Positions 1-5,212 of a stretch of 5,212 bases of DNA are shown piece after piece; the first letter of the stretch is position 1, and every line of letters starts with the position of its first letter. A program made the translations under genes and the position numbers. Below the pieces are notes generated by a model. The model was not told where the DNA came from, ran no database searches, and saw only the letters and a list, made by a program, of their open reading frames with translations. The stretch comes from Gammaproteobacteria bacterium (GTDB lineage Bacteria > Pseudomonadota > Gammaproteobacteria > Chromatiales > Chromatiaceae): the NCBI GenBank assembly GCA_030625445.1, contig DAOUQU010000132.1:1-5212 (forward strand). The letters run 5' to 3'.

Positions 1-392
1 AAACGCACCTGGTCGTTGCCTTTGCCGGTAGCGCCGTGCGAGATAGCGTCAGCGCCGGTTTCCCTGGCAATCTCGACCAGGCGTTTGGCGATCAGCGGAC
101 GGGCGATGGATGTGCCGAGCAGGTATTCACCCTCATAGATGGCATTGGCGCGAAACATCGGAAAGACGTAGTCACGCGCAAACTCTTCACGCAGATCCTC
201 GACATAGATCTCCTTAATGCCCATCGCCTCGGCCTTGGCACGCGCCGGTTCAACCTCCTCCCCCTGGCCGACATCAGCGGTAAAGGTCACCACTTCACAG
301 CCGTAGGTATCCTCCAGCCATTTGAGGATGACGGAGGTATCGAGACCACCCGAGTAAGCGAGTACAACCTTATTGATGCCGGAGTCAGACAT
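1..392 (-). CDS. argG: Argininosuccinate synthase, N-terminal part (gene runs off the window)
   Basis: Argininosuccinate synthase joins citrulline and aspartate with ATP to give argininosuccinate, the penultimate step of arginine synthesis, in the cytoplasm. The visible 130 codons have no stop and continue past base 1; the family is usually about 400 residues, so roughly a third is present. Near the N-terminus is AYSGGLDTS (residues 12-20), the ATP-pyrophosphatase loop and family signature 1; FTADVGQGEE (37-46) follows, and GATGKGNDQVR (120-130), the start of signature 2, lies at the window edge. The ATG at 390-392 is preceded by AAGGA with an 8-nt spacer, and the protein starts just ahead of the nucleotide loop as in other ArgG proteins. 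A good -10 box lies upstream at 429-434, so the gene probably has its own promoter. The identification is secure from the two signatures. Confidence 0.97.
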   Translation of the reverse strand, partial: MSDSGINKVVLAYSGGLDTSVILKWLEDTYGCEVVTFTADVGQGEEVEPARAKAEAMGIKEIYVEDLREEFARDYVFPMFRANAIYEGEYLLGTSIARPLIAKRLVEIARETGADAISHGATGKGNDQVR

Positions 393-428
393 GATGAAAA
401 TCCTTGGGGAAGCGCAATAAAGCGGAGA

Positions 429-434
429 ATTATA
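429..434 (-). promoter_or_regulatory. Probable -10 box of the argG promoter
   Basis: Read on the minus strand this is a perfect TATAAT, 36 nt upstream of the argG start codon, in the short gap between the 108-residue gene and argG. No convincing -35 hexamer sits 16-18 nt upstream; the nearest TTG-type match (TTGCAC) would leave only 13 nt. There is no TG extension in front of the box. A promoter here is plausible from position and the perfect hexamer but remains an inference. A single TGAAT, one half of an ArgR-type operator, lies next to it at 437-441 without a matching second half. Confidence 0.45.
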
Positions 435-463
435 CCTGAATCAAATGGTGCAACAGTGAAAAA

Positions 464-790
464 TCAGTCGAAATCTACAGGCAGGTAGAAAAATACGAAG
501 TGCCCTTTTTCAATATCAATCTTCAGCTTGGCGCCATGATAGAGGCCATAGTCGACGTAGCCGGGTATTGCAGAGTCAACATGACATTCACTGGAGTGCT
601 GGGGAGATTCGAAATCCCGGTCACGGTCATACCAGGAGAGCAGCATATAGTCGCCAAGGCGTTTTTCAGCCTCTTCGTTGGCCAGTTGCATCGCCTGTAG
701 ATAATCAGATAACTGCGTCTCCGCCTGAAGATAGACAATATCGACGCCGGTGTAATCGGCTTCGGTTGGAATGTTGCAGACAGATGCCAT
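464..790 (-). CDS. Small conserved protein of unknown function, possibly AF1514-like (DUF5619)
   Basis: A complete 108-residue gene, ATG at 788-790 with GGAG 6 nt upstream and a TGA stop. The protein is acidic, soluble-looking, without signal peptide or membrane segment. The first half reads as a helix rich in Glu/Ala/Gln (about residues 23-46), followed by a strand with the striking string MLLSWYDRDRDFESPQ (49-64), a Cys/His pair in SECH (67-70), then PGYVDYGLYHG (76-86) and a strand pair ending in FVFFYLP (98-104). The order helix, LLSWYDR, SPQ, EC, PG, G, IDI, YVFFY resembles from memory the small AF1514 family (DUF5619) of unknown role; I am not certain of that match. It lacks the usual metal-site density of a known enzyme and I assign no function. 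It sits between the hydrolase and argG on the same strand; the 62-nt gap upstream is almost entirely a palindromic repeat, so co-transcription with the hydrolase is unclear. Confidence 0.8.
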   Translation of the reverse strand: MASVCNIPTEADYTGVDIVYLQAETQLSDYLQAMQLANEEAEKRLGDYMLLSWYDRDRDFESPQHSSECHVDSAIPGYVDYGLYHGAKLKIDIEKGHFVFFYLPVDFD

Positions 791-801
791 GATGGACTCC
801 G

Positions 802-861
802 TTTTAGGTTTTAAGTTTTAAGTTTTAGGTGGGTTGACTTAAAACCTAAAACTTAAAACCT
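802..861. repeat. AT-rich dyad element built from 7-nt units (TTTTAGG/TTTTAAG)
   Basis: Four 7-mers run in tandem at 802-829 (TTTTAGG, TTTTAAG, TTTTAAG, TTTTAGG) and three inverted ones at 838-858 (CTTAAAA, CCTAAAA, CTTAAAA). Arms 806-830 and 837-861 are complementary at 23 of 25 positions around a 6-nt loop (831-836); one of the two misfits is a possible G-U pair. The element fills the gap between the hydrolase and the 108-residue gene, and its right arm overlaps the last two codons and the TAA stop of the hydrolase. It looks like a mobile or dispersed palindrome rather than a classical terminator, since the stem is A/T-rich and no separate U-tract follows it on the minus strand. Confidence 0.85.
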
Positions 862-1626
862 CCCCAGAAACATTTCGACATATTGAATGAATCTCCCGGG
901 CTGCTCTGCGTAGATCCAGTGGCCGGCATTCTCGACTTCAACAAAATCAACGTTGGGAAAGAGTTTTATAGCCGCCTGCCGCCCATTTTGATCAACATAG
1001 TCGGATCTCTCCCCATGAAGAAACAGGGTATCACCAGCGTACTGACCTCCATTATAGTCAGGAAAATCCATGACTGCATCCATATCGGCATGGAGTGAAT
1101 CAAGGTTGATGCGCCACTGCCACTGCCCGTTTTTTCGAGCCAGGTTCTGCAGCAGGTAGGCGCGAATTGCCGGTTCATCGATTGATTGTGCAAGTTGCGA
1201 ATCTGCATGCTCGCGGTTCTGCAACGACAGCAGGTCCAGTTGCTGCAAAGCAGTAAAGATAGTGGTGAAACGATGCGCATAGTGAACAGGAGCGATATCG
1301 ACGACAATCAGGGAGTCTACACTCTGTGGTTGAGTCAGCGCCTGCGTCATCGCCACCTTGCCGCCCATACTGTGACCGATAAACACTGCGGAATCGATCG
1401 ACAGCTCCTGCATCAACTCCTGCACATCGGTGGCCTGGGACTGGTAGCTGACATCAGCGTCGTGAGGTGAGCGTCCATGATTGCGCAGATCGGGAAGGAT
1501 GCAGTGGTAGTCAGCCTCAAAATGACGTGCAATCCTGCCCCAGTTGGCCGAAGAGCCAAACAGGCCGTGCAAAAAAAGCAGCGGCGGGGTTTGATCAGAT
1601 CCGGATTGGCGAAAATGCAGCTGCAC
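853..1626 (-). CDS. Alpha/beta-fold hydrolase, YbfF-type esterase
   Basis: A 257-residue cytoplasmic serine hydrolase, about the length of E. coli YbfF (254). Seen in the sequence: oxyanion-hole motif HGLFGSSANW (20-29), DLRNHGRSP (46-54), nucleophile elbow GHSMGGK (84-90) with Ser86, VDIAPVHY (109-116), HGERSDYV (204-211) and NAGHW (233-237) with catalytic His236. Two acids could complete the triad: Asp110 in the VDIAP motif, the position I recall being used in YbfF, or Asp209 at the standard place after strand 7, where YbfF as I recall it has no Asp. YbfF-like enzymes cleave short-chain acyl esters or thioesters in vitro; the natural substrate is not known. The start is GTG (1624-1626): the frame is closed upstream by a TGA at 1657-1659, no ATG lies between, and GGAGGAG sits 9 nt upstream. 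The last two codons and the stop lie inside the palindromic element at 802-861. Confidence 0.9.
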   Translation of the reverse strand: MQLHFRQSGSDQTPPLLFLHGLFGSSANWGRIARHFEADYHCILPDLRNHGRSPHDADVSYQSQATDVQELMQELSIDSAVFIGHSMGGKVAMTQALTQPQSVDSLIVVDIAPVHYAHRFTTIFTALQQLDLLSLQNREHADSQLAQSIDEPAIRAYLLQNLARKNGQWQWRINLDSLHADMDAVMDFPDYNGGQYAGDTLFLHGERSDYVDQNGRQAAIKLFPNVDFVEVENAGHWIYAEQPGRFIQYVEMFLGRF

Positions 1627-1635
1627 AGCGGATGG

Positions 1636-1642
1636 CTCCTCC
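1636..1642 (-). promoter_or_regulatory. Strong ribosome binding site deciding the GTG start of the hydrolase
   Basis: On the minus strand this reads GGAGGAG, 9 nt before the GTG at 1624-1626. It is the only purine-rich site in the open stretch before the upstream stop, and no ATG is available in frame, so it supports GTG as the true start. Confidence 0.7.
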
Positions 1643-1670
1643 GTTAATCGTTGTGATCATTTCCTTTTTT

Positions 1671-1741
1671 ACCACGGAATACTCGGACAACACGGAAAGA
1701 AAACCCTACAAATTCAATGACACATTTGATTTTTCCGTGGT
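1671..1741. repeat. Dyad element with 9-nt units of the ACGGAA type
   Basis: The ends are a perfect 9-bp inverted repeat, ACCACGGAA (1671-1679) and TTCCGTGGT (1733-1741). Inside the left side the core recurs every 9 nt: ACGGAATAC (1674-1682), TCGGACAAC (1683-1691), ACGGAAAGA (1692-1700). The third unit, CACGGAAA (1691-1698), can also pair with TTTCCGTG (1732-1739), so two alternative stems share one right arm. It occupies the gap between lpd and the hydrolase, starting 17 nt beyond the lpd stop. On the minus strand no U-tract follows, so it is not a standard terminator for lpd; the T-run at 1745-1752 would serve only plus-strand transcription. From memory, palindromes of CACGGAA units are scattered in many environmental bacterial genomes. 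Confidence 0.75.
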
Positions 1742-1757
1742 TTGATTTTTTTGAGAC

Positions 1758-3500
1758 TCAGCCTCTCTTTCTCGGAGGCATCAAATCGGTGATGGTTCCT
1801 TCCGCCATCTCTGCGGCCAGGCAGATGGTTTCGACCAGGGTCGGGTGCGGATGAATGGTGAGACCGATGTCCTCCATGTCTGCGCCCATCTCCAGCGCCA
1901 GCATCGCCTCGCCAATGAGTTCGCCGGCATTCGGGCCGACGATGCCGGCGCCGATGATGCGTTTGCTGTCGGCATCGAACAGCAGTTTGGTGAGGCCTTC
2001 ATCACGTCCGATGCCCAGGGCGCGGCCGCTGGCAGCCCAGGGGAAGACGCCCTTTTCATACTCAACGCCCTGCTGTTTCGCTTCAATCTCGGTCAACCCC
2101 ATCCATGCCACTTCCGGATCGGTATAGGCGACCGAGGGGATGCTCATGGGATCGAACATGCTCGGCAGCCCGGCAATCACTTCGGCTGCAACCTTGGCTT
2201 CGTGCGTCGCCTTGTGCGCCAGCATCGGATTGCCGACCACGTCGCCGATGGCGTGGATATGTGCAACGTTGGTGCGCATGTGCTCATCGACGCTGATGAA
2301 TCCACGCTCATCCACATTGACACCGGCCGCCTCGGCATTGATGGTGTGTCCATTCGGTGAGCGTCCGACAGCGACCAGCACGCGATCATAAAGCTGCTCC
2401 TTGTCAGGCGCATGCTTGCCTTCAAAGGCGACTTTCAGTCCATTTTTCTGCGCCTTGATGCCTGCTACTTTGGTCTCCAGCATGATGGTGCCGACCTGTT
2501 TAGCGAGGCGTTTCTGCAGGGGACGCACCAGGTCCTTGTCTGCGCCGGGCATCAACTGATTTTGCATTTCAACGATATCGATGTTGGAGCCCAGGGTGCT
2601 GTAGACGGTCGCCATTTCGAGGCCGATGATGCCTCCGCCGATGACCAGCAGTTTTTTCGGCACATCTTCGAGCGCCAGAGCGCCGGTCGAGTCGATCAGG
2701 CGTGGATCGTCATTTGGAAAAGGAGGGATCTGCACAGCGCGCGAGCCGACCGCGATAATGCAGTTGTCAAAAGAGATGCTAGTGCTGCCCTCCTGGGTAG
2801 CCACGCTGACAGAGTTGGCGTCCACAAACTGAGCGACGCCCTGGACGGTCGTCACCTTGCGCTGTTTGGCCATGCCGGCCAGCCCGCCGGTCAGTTTTTT
2901 GACGACCCGCTGTTTGCCGGCGCGCAGCTTGTCGAGATCAATTTTGGGCTTGCCGAAATCAACTCCCATTTCAGTCAGTTCGGCAGCCTCGTTGATGACA
3001 TCTGCGGTATGCAGCAGCGCCTTGGAGGGAATGCAGCCGACGTTCAGGCAGACGCCGCCAAGATCTGTATATTTTTCGATCAGCACCGTTTTCTTGCCGA
3101 GATCCGCTGCACGGAAAGCAGCGGTATAACCTCCGGGGCCTGCGCCTATGACCAGCACTTCAGCGTGGATATCGACATCGGATGTGGCAGATGGTGCAGC
3201 GGCATCAGGATGAGGTTCAGGTTTTTCTTCTGCTTCTGCAGCTGGTTGTGCGGAATCAGATGCCTGCTCCAGTATCAATACCGGATCACCTTTTGAGATC
3301 TTCTCCCCAACAGCCACATTGATCTGAGTGACTCTGCCACCATGCGGAGAAGGGATCTCCATGGTTGCCTTGTCACTCTCCAGCGTCAGCAGTGAATCTT
3401 CCGCTTCAACCTGGTCACCGACAGCAACCAGTATTTCGATAATTTCAACCTGCTCAAAATCACCAACATCCGGCAGTGTCACTTCAATGGTGTTGCTCAT
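1758..3500 (-). CDS. lpd: Dihydrolipoyl dehydrogenase (E3) with its own N-terminal lipoyl domain
   Basis: E3 of the pyruvate dehydrogenase complex: it reoxidises dihydrolipoyl groups and passes the electrons through FAD to NAD+. The 580 residues are longer than a plain E3 (about 475) because a lipoyl domain comes first (about 1-80), with the lipoylated lysine expected at Lys44 in ESDKATMEIP. An Ala/Pro/Glu-rich linker spans about 81-108. Then come the FAD loop GAGPGG (119-124) with ribose-binding Glu142, the redox disulfide Cys151/Cys156 in GGVCLNVGCIPSK, the NAD loop GGGIIG (288-293) with Glu311, the second FAD motif AIGDVVG (417-423), and the C-terminal dimer domain with the His552/Glu557 catalytic pair in HPHPTLVE. 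All catalytic residues are present. ATG at 3498-3500 has AGGA 6 nt upstream. It follows aceF on the same strand across a 289-nt gap containing two repeats. The same architecture is known from Neisseria p64k and Ralstonia PdhL. Confidence 0.97.
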   Translation of the reverse strand: MSNTIEVTLPDVGDFEQVEIIEILVAVGDQVEAEDSLLTLESDKATMEIPSPHGGRVTQINVAVGEKISKGDPVLILEQASDSAQPAAEAEEKPEPHPDAAAPSATSDVDIHAEVLVIGAGPGGYTAAFRAADLGKKTVLIEKYTDLGGVCLNVGCIPSKALLHTADVINEAAELTEMGVDFGKPKIDLDKLRAGKQRVVKKLTGGLAGMAKQRKVTTVQGVAQFVDANSVSVATQEGSTSISFDNCIIAVGSRAVQIPPFPNDDPRLIDSTGALALEDVPKKLLVIGGGIIGLEMATVYSTLGSNIDIVEMQNQLMPGADKDLVRPLQKRLAKQVGTIMLETKVAGIKAQKNGLKVAFEGKHAPDKEQLYDRVLVAVGRSPNGHTINAEAAGVNVDERGFISVDEHMRTNVAHIHAIGDVVGNPMLAHKATHEAKVAAEVIAGLPSMFDPMSIPSVAYTDPEVAWMGLTEIEAKQQGVEYEKGVFPWAASGRALGIGRDEGLTKLLFDADSKRIIGAGIVGPNAGELIGEAMLALEMGADMEDIGLTIHPHPTLVETICLAAEMAEGTITDLMPPRKRG

Positions 3501-3586
3501 GAGGAGTCCTCGGTTATATTCAATTGGACAAGTATTTGTACAAGAAACCTTGAGTTGCCAACATCTTTACAATTGAATCAAATATT

Positions 3587-3649
3587 AAAAATGACTCTCG
3601 CCAAGACCGCAAAGGTTTTTTCTTGGCGATCTTTGCGCCTTTGCGAGAG
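3587..3649 (-). terminator. Possible intrinsic terminator after aceF, formed by the CGCAAAG dyad
   Basis: Read on the minus strand, the hairpin with arms 3649-3631 and 3614-3595 is followed after 3 nt by five T residues (3591-3587) and further A/T-rich DNA. The stem has 17 pairs with two mismatches and one bulge, and a 16-nt loop, so it is long and imperfect compared with a classical terminator. If active, it would end the aceEF transcript and leave lpd to a separate promoter. Confidence 0.35.
3595..3649. repeat. Dyad element built from CGCAAAG-type units
   Basis: Arms 3595-3614 and 3631-3649 are inverted copies: CTCTCGC/GCGAGAG (7 bp) at the ends and CGCAAAG/CTTTGCG (3608-3614, 3631-3637) inside. 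On the minus strand the units repeat about every 9 nt (CGCAAAGG, CGCAAAGAT, CGCCAAGAA). A second perfect stem, CGCCAAGA (3599-3606) with TCTTGGCG (3621-3628), competes with the outer one. Elements with CGCAAAG tandem units are, from memory, dispersed repeats in many bacterial genomes. Confidence 0.75.
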
Positions 3650-3701
3650 AAAATAATCTTTTCCATACCTCGTCAGTCTGAGATCTAATCTCGCTCGATT
3701 A

Positions 3702-3770
3702 GTAGGGCGGCATAAGCGGAGCGCATCCCGCCATGATTGGTGCAATGCGCTCCGCTTATTGACACCCTAC
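3702..3770. repeat. REP doublet (REPIN-like) with GTAG heads
   Basis: Two similar units face each other: unit 1 at 3702-3732 (plus strand) and unit 2 at 3739-3770 (minus strand), 6 nt apart. Each begins GTAGGG, shares the 15-mer ATAAGCGGAGCGCAT (3712-3726; inverted at 3745-3759), and is itself an imperfect palindrome: GGCGG (3706-3710) pairs with CCGCC (3728-3732), and GGTG (3739-3742) with CACC (3763-3766). A GTAG tetranucleotide followed by an imperfect palindrome, in inverted pairs, is the known form of REP sequences mobilised by RAYT (TnpA-REP) transposases. It lies 19 nt past the aceF stop, a usual place for REPs. No RAYT gene is in the window. Confidence 0.75.
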
Positions 3771-3789
3771 GGTTTTGAGCGGATAAACC

Positions 3790-5109
3790 CTACAACAACA
3801 AACGGCGAATATCGCTCAGCAGTTTGTTGATGTAGGTGGTAAAACGCACACCCTGCGCGCCGTCGACAACACGGTGATCATAGGAGAGCGAAAACGGCAT
3901 GATCAGACGCGGTTCAAACTCGGCGCCATTCCACACCGGTTTCATGGCTGCACGCGAAACGCCGAGAATGGCAACTTCCGGCGCATTGACGATCGGCGTG
4001 AACTGCACGCCGCCGATGCCGCCAAGGCTGGATATGCTGAAACAGCCGCCCTGCATATCCTCGGCGCCGAGCTGCCCGTCGCGGGCCCGCCCCGAAAGCT
4101 CCATCAGCTCCGCTGCCAGGTCGTAGATTCCCTTCTTATCCACGTCGCGAATCACCGGCACCATCAGTCCATTGGGGGTATCCACCGCAATGCCGATATT
4201 GACGTAACTCTTCATCACCAGGTGTTCCGCATCGGCCGTCAGGGAGCTATTGAACTCCGGCATCTCCTTGAGCGCTTTGGCACAGGCGCGCATCAAAAAC
4301 GGCATAAAGGTCATCTTGATACCCATCTTTTCCGCTTCAGCTTTGTTCTCTTTGCGGAAGGCCTCCATCTCGGTGATATCGGCTTCATCGAACTGGGTCA
4401 CATGGGGAATATTCAGCCATGCGCGCTTCAGGTGGTTGCCGCTGAGCTTTTTGATGCGTCCCAGCTCAACCGTCTCGGTCTTGCCGAATTTCGAGAAATC
4501 GATCTCCGGAATTGCCGGGATTGCCGATCCAGTCGAAGCGGCAGCCTTATCCTGGGCGGCAACAACCTGCTTCACGTGGTTCTGTATATCCGCTTTGGTC
4601 ACGCGCCCCTTGGGGCCGCTGCCTTCGACAGTCGTGATATCCACACCAAGTTTGCGTGCAAATTGCCGCACTGCGGGACTGGCATGCGCCTTGCCGCTGG
4701 TGATGCGTTTCGGCGGTTCTGCCGGGGCGGGGGCAGGTTTCTGCTCTTTTTCGCCAGGCAGACGCTGAGCAGCGGGAGCAGCTTTTGCTGCAGGCGCGGG
4801 GGCAACCGGCACAGGCGCAGCGGTTGGCTCCGGTTTGGTCTCCTCTGCTGCTGCAGGTTGCACCTCACCGGAGTCAGCCACATCCATCAATGCAACCAGG
4901 TCACCGACACTGATGCGATCGCCCACTGCAACCTTCACCTCTGTAACAGTGCCGCTGGAGGGAGACGGGATCTCCATGGTGGCCTTGTCACTCTCGAGCG
5001 TCAGTATTGACTCTTCTGCTTCTACCTGATCACCCGCACTGATCAGTACTTCAATCACTTCAACATCGGCGAAATCACCAATATCAGGAACTACGATATC
5101 TGTAGCCAT
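3790..5109 (-). CDS. aceF: Dihydrolipoyllysine-residue acetyltransferase (E2 of pyruvate dehydrogenase)
   Basis: E2 is the core of the pyruvate dehydrogenase complex; it carries the acetyl group on a swinging lipoyl arm and transfers it to CoA. The 439 residues hold one lipoyl domain (about 1-77) with lipoyl lysine Lys42 in ESDKATMEIP, an Ala/Pro-rich flexible linker (about 83-133), a peripheral subunit-binding domain (about 142-179; ASPAVRQFARKLGVD, then GSGPKGRVTKADI), a second linker, and the catalytic domain (about 205-439). Active-site residues visible are His412 and Asp416 in DHRVVDG and Ser360 in FSISSLGG, which aligns with the E. coli catalytic serine. E. coli AceF has three lipoyl domains; one is normal in many other bacteria. 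The GGCFSIS to NAPEVAILGVS stretch and the DIRRLLL ending indicate the pyruvate rather than the 2-oxoglutarate type. ATG at 5107-5109 has GAGG 9 nt upstream. The gene begins 21 nt after aceE and is surely co-transcribed with it. Confidence 0.97.
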   Translation of the reverse strand: MATDIVVPDIGDFADVEVIEVLISAGDQVEAEESILTLESDKATMEIPSPSSGTVTEVKVAVGDRISVGDLVALMDVADSGEVQPAAAEETKPEPTAAPVPVAPAPAAKAAPAAQRLPGEKEQKPAPAPAEPPKRITSGKAHASPAVRQFARKLGVDITTVEGSGPKGRVTKADIQNHVKQVVAAQDKAAASTGSAIPAIPEIDFSKFGKTETVELGRIKKLSGNHLKRAWLNIPHVTQFDEADITEMEAFRKENKAEAEKMGIKMTFMPFLMRACAKALKEMPEFNSSLTADAEHLVMKSYVNIGIAVDTPNGLMVPVIRDVDKKGIYDLAAELMELSGRARDGQLGAEDMQGGCFSISSLGGIGGVQFTPIVNAPEVAILGVSRAAMKPVWNGAEFEPRLIMPFSLSYDHRVVDGAQGVRFTTYINKLLSDIRRLLL

Positions 5110-5130
5110 TCTGTTAATCCTCTCCGTGCG

Positions 5131-5212
5131 TCACACAGTGACCGGATTGGGTTTTTCCGGATCGATTTTATATTGCTTGATCGCCTTGCTGACCACTTTG
5201 GCGTCGATCTGC
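5131..5212 (-). CDS. aceE: Pyruvate dehydrogenase E1 component, last residues (gene runs off the window)
   Basis: Only the final 26 codons and the TGA stop (5131-5133) are present. The translated end contains AKVVSKAIKQYKIDPEKPNP, which matches the usual C-terminus of the homodimeric E1 (E. coli AceE ends with a similar AIAKFNID...NP stretch). The placement 21 nt before aceF confirms it. AceE decarboxylates pyruvate with thiamine diphosphate and loads the acetyl group on the lipoyl arm of E2. No catalytic region is visible, so the call rests on the tail and on gene order. Confidence 0.88.
   Translation of the reverse strand, partial: QIDAKVVSKAIKQYKIDPEKPNPVTV

Larger units (their letters stand above)
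3501..3789. other. Intergenic region between aceF and lpd, no gene seen
   Basis: No credible coding region here. It contains a REP doublet (3702-3770) near the aceF end and a CGCAAAG-type dyad (3595-3649) in the middle. The last 94 nt before lpd (3501-3594) are A/T-rich and probably hold the lpd leader. A candidate -35 TTGGCA (minus strand, 3561-3556) with TACAAA (3540-3535) has a short 15-nt spacer and is weak. The same stretch contains an 8-bp palindrome TTGTACAA (3536-3543) and a distant 9-bp inverted pair ATTCAATTG/CAATTGAAT (3518-3526, 3570-3578), which may be chance in A/T-rich DNA. Confidence 0.6.

Noticed and set aside
437..446. ArgR operator near the argG promoter
   Set aside because: Only one TGAAT half-site is present; the second half of the ARG box does not match at any position, so the call is not supported.
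36..488. Plus-strand open frame of 150 codons over the argG start
   Set aside because: It overlaps the well-supported argG N-terminus and the argG promoter gap in antisense, without a recognisable domain.
475..488. Small hairpin CTAC...GTAG as terminator of the 108-residue gene
   Set aside because: It is a 4-bp stem inside the coding sequence and is not directly followed by a U-tract.
802..861. CRISPR-like array of short repeats
   Set aside because: The units are 7 nt long and contiguous without spacers, and they invert at the centre, so it is a dyad of tandem units.
1671..1752. Rho-independent terminator for lpd
   Set aside because: On the minus strand the hairpin is followed by A residues, not T; the T-run lies on the side that would serve only plus-strand transcription, where there is no gene.
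2412..3296. Long plus-strand open frame of 294 codons inside lpd
   Set aside because: It is fully antisense to lpd, whose catalytic motifs are all intact, and its translation has no recognisable domain; it is a shadow frame.
3874..5010. Long plus-strand open frame of 378 codons inside aceF
   Set aside because: Antisense to the intact aceF coding sequence, with a His/Arg/Gly/Cys-rich low-information translation typical of shadow frames.

Overview
The window carries six protein-coding genes, all on the minus strand, in the order (reading in the direction of transcription, high to low coordinate) aceE (3' end only), aceF, lpd, an alpha/beta hydrolase of the YbfF type, a small conserved protein of unknown function, and argG (5' end only). 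The gene content and domain layout (an E2 with a single lipoyl domain and an E3 that carries its own N-terminal lipoyl domain, as in Neisseria and beta/gamma-proteobacterial PDH clusters) suggest a proteobacterium, most likely a gammaproteobacterium. This taxonomic call is inference from gene style; there is no rRNA or other marker here.

Layout: 5131-5212 end of aceE; 3790-5109 aceF; 3501-3789 a 289-nt gap filled by two palindromic elements; 1758-3500 lpd; 1627-1757 a gap holding a third dyad element; 853-1626 hydrolase with a GTG start; 791-852 a gap made almost entirely of a fourth dyad element; 464-790 the 108-residue protein; 393-463 a gap with a likely argG promoter; 1-392 start of argG. 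aceE and aceF are 21 nt apart and clearly form one transcription unit. lpd is separated from them by a possible terminator and may be transcribed separately as well.

Functionally, AceE (E1), AceF (E2) and Lpd (E3) together make the pyruvate dehydrogenase complex, which turns pyruvate, CoA and NAD+ into acetyl-CoA, CO2 and NADH. The hydrolase, the small protein and ArgG (arginine synthesis) have no obvious link to that complex and are probably only neighbours.

The genes are ordinary. The unusual part is the spacers: three of the four longer intergenic gaps hold four different inverted-repeat elements, one of them a REP doublet (REPIN-like, with GTAG heads) and three built from short 7- to 9-nt tandem units folded into a dyad. 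One of these elements supplies the stop codon of the hydrolase gene. I found no CRISPR array, tRNA, rRNA, transposase, or novel defence or metabolic system in the window.
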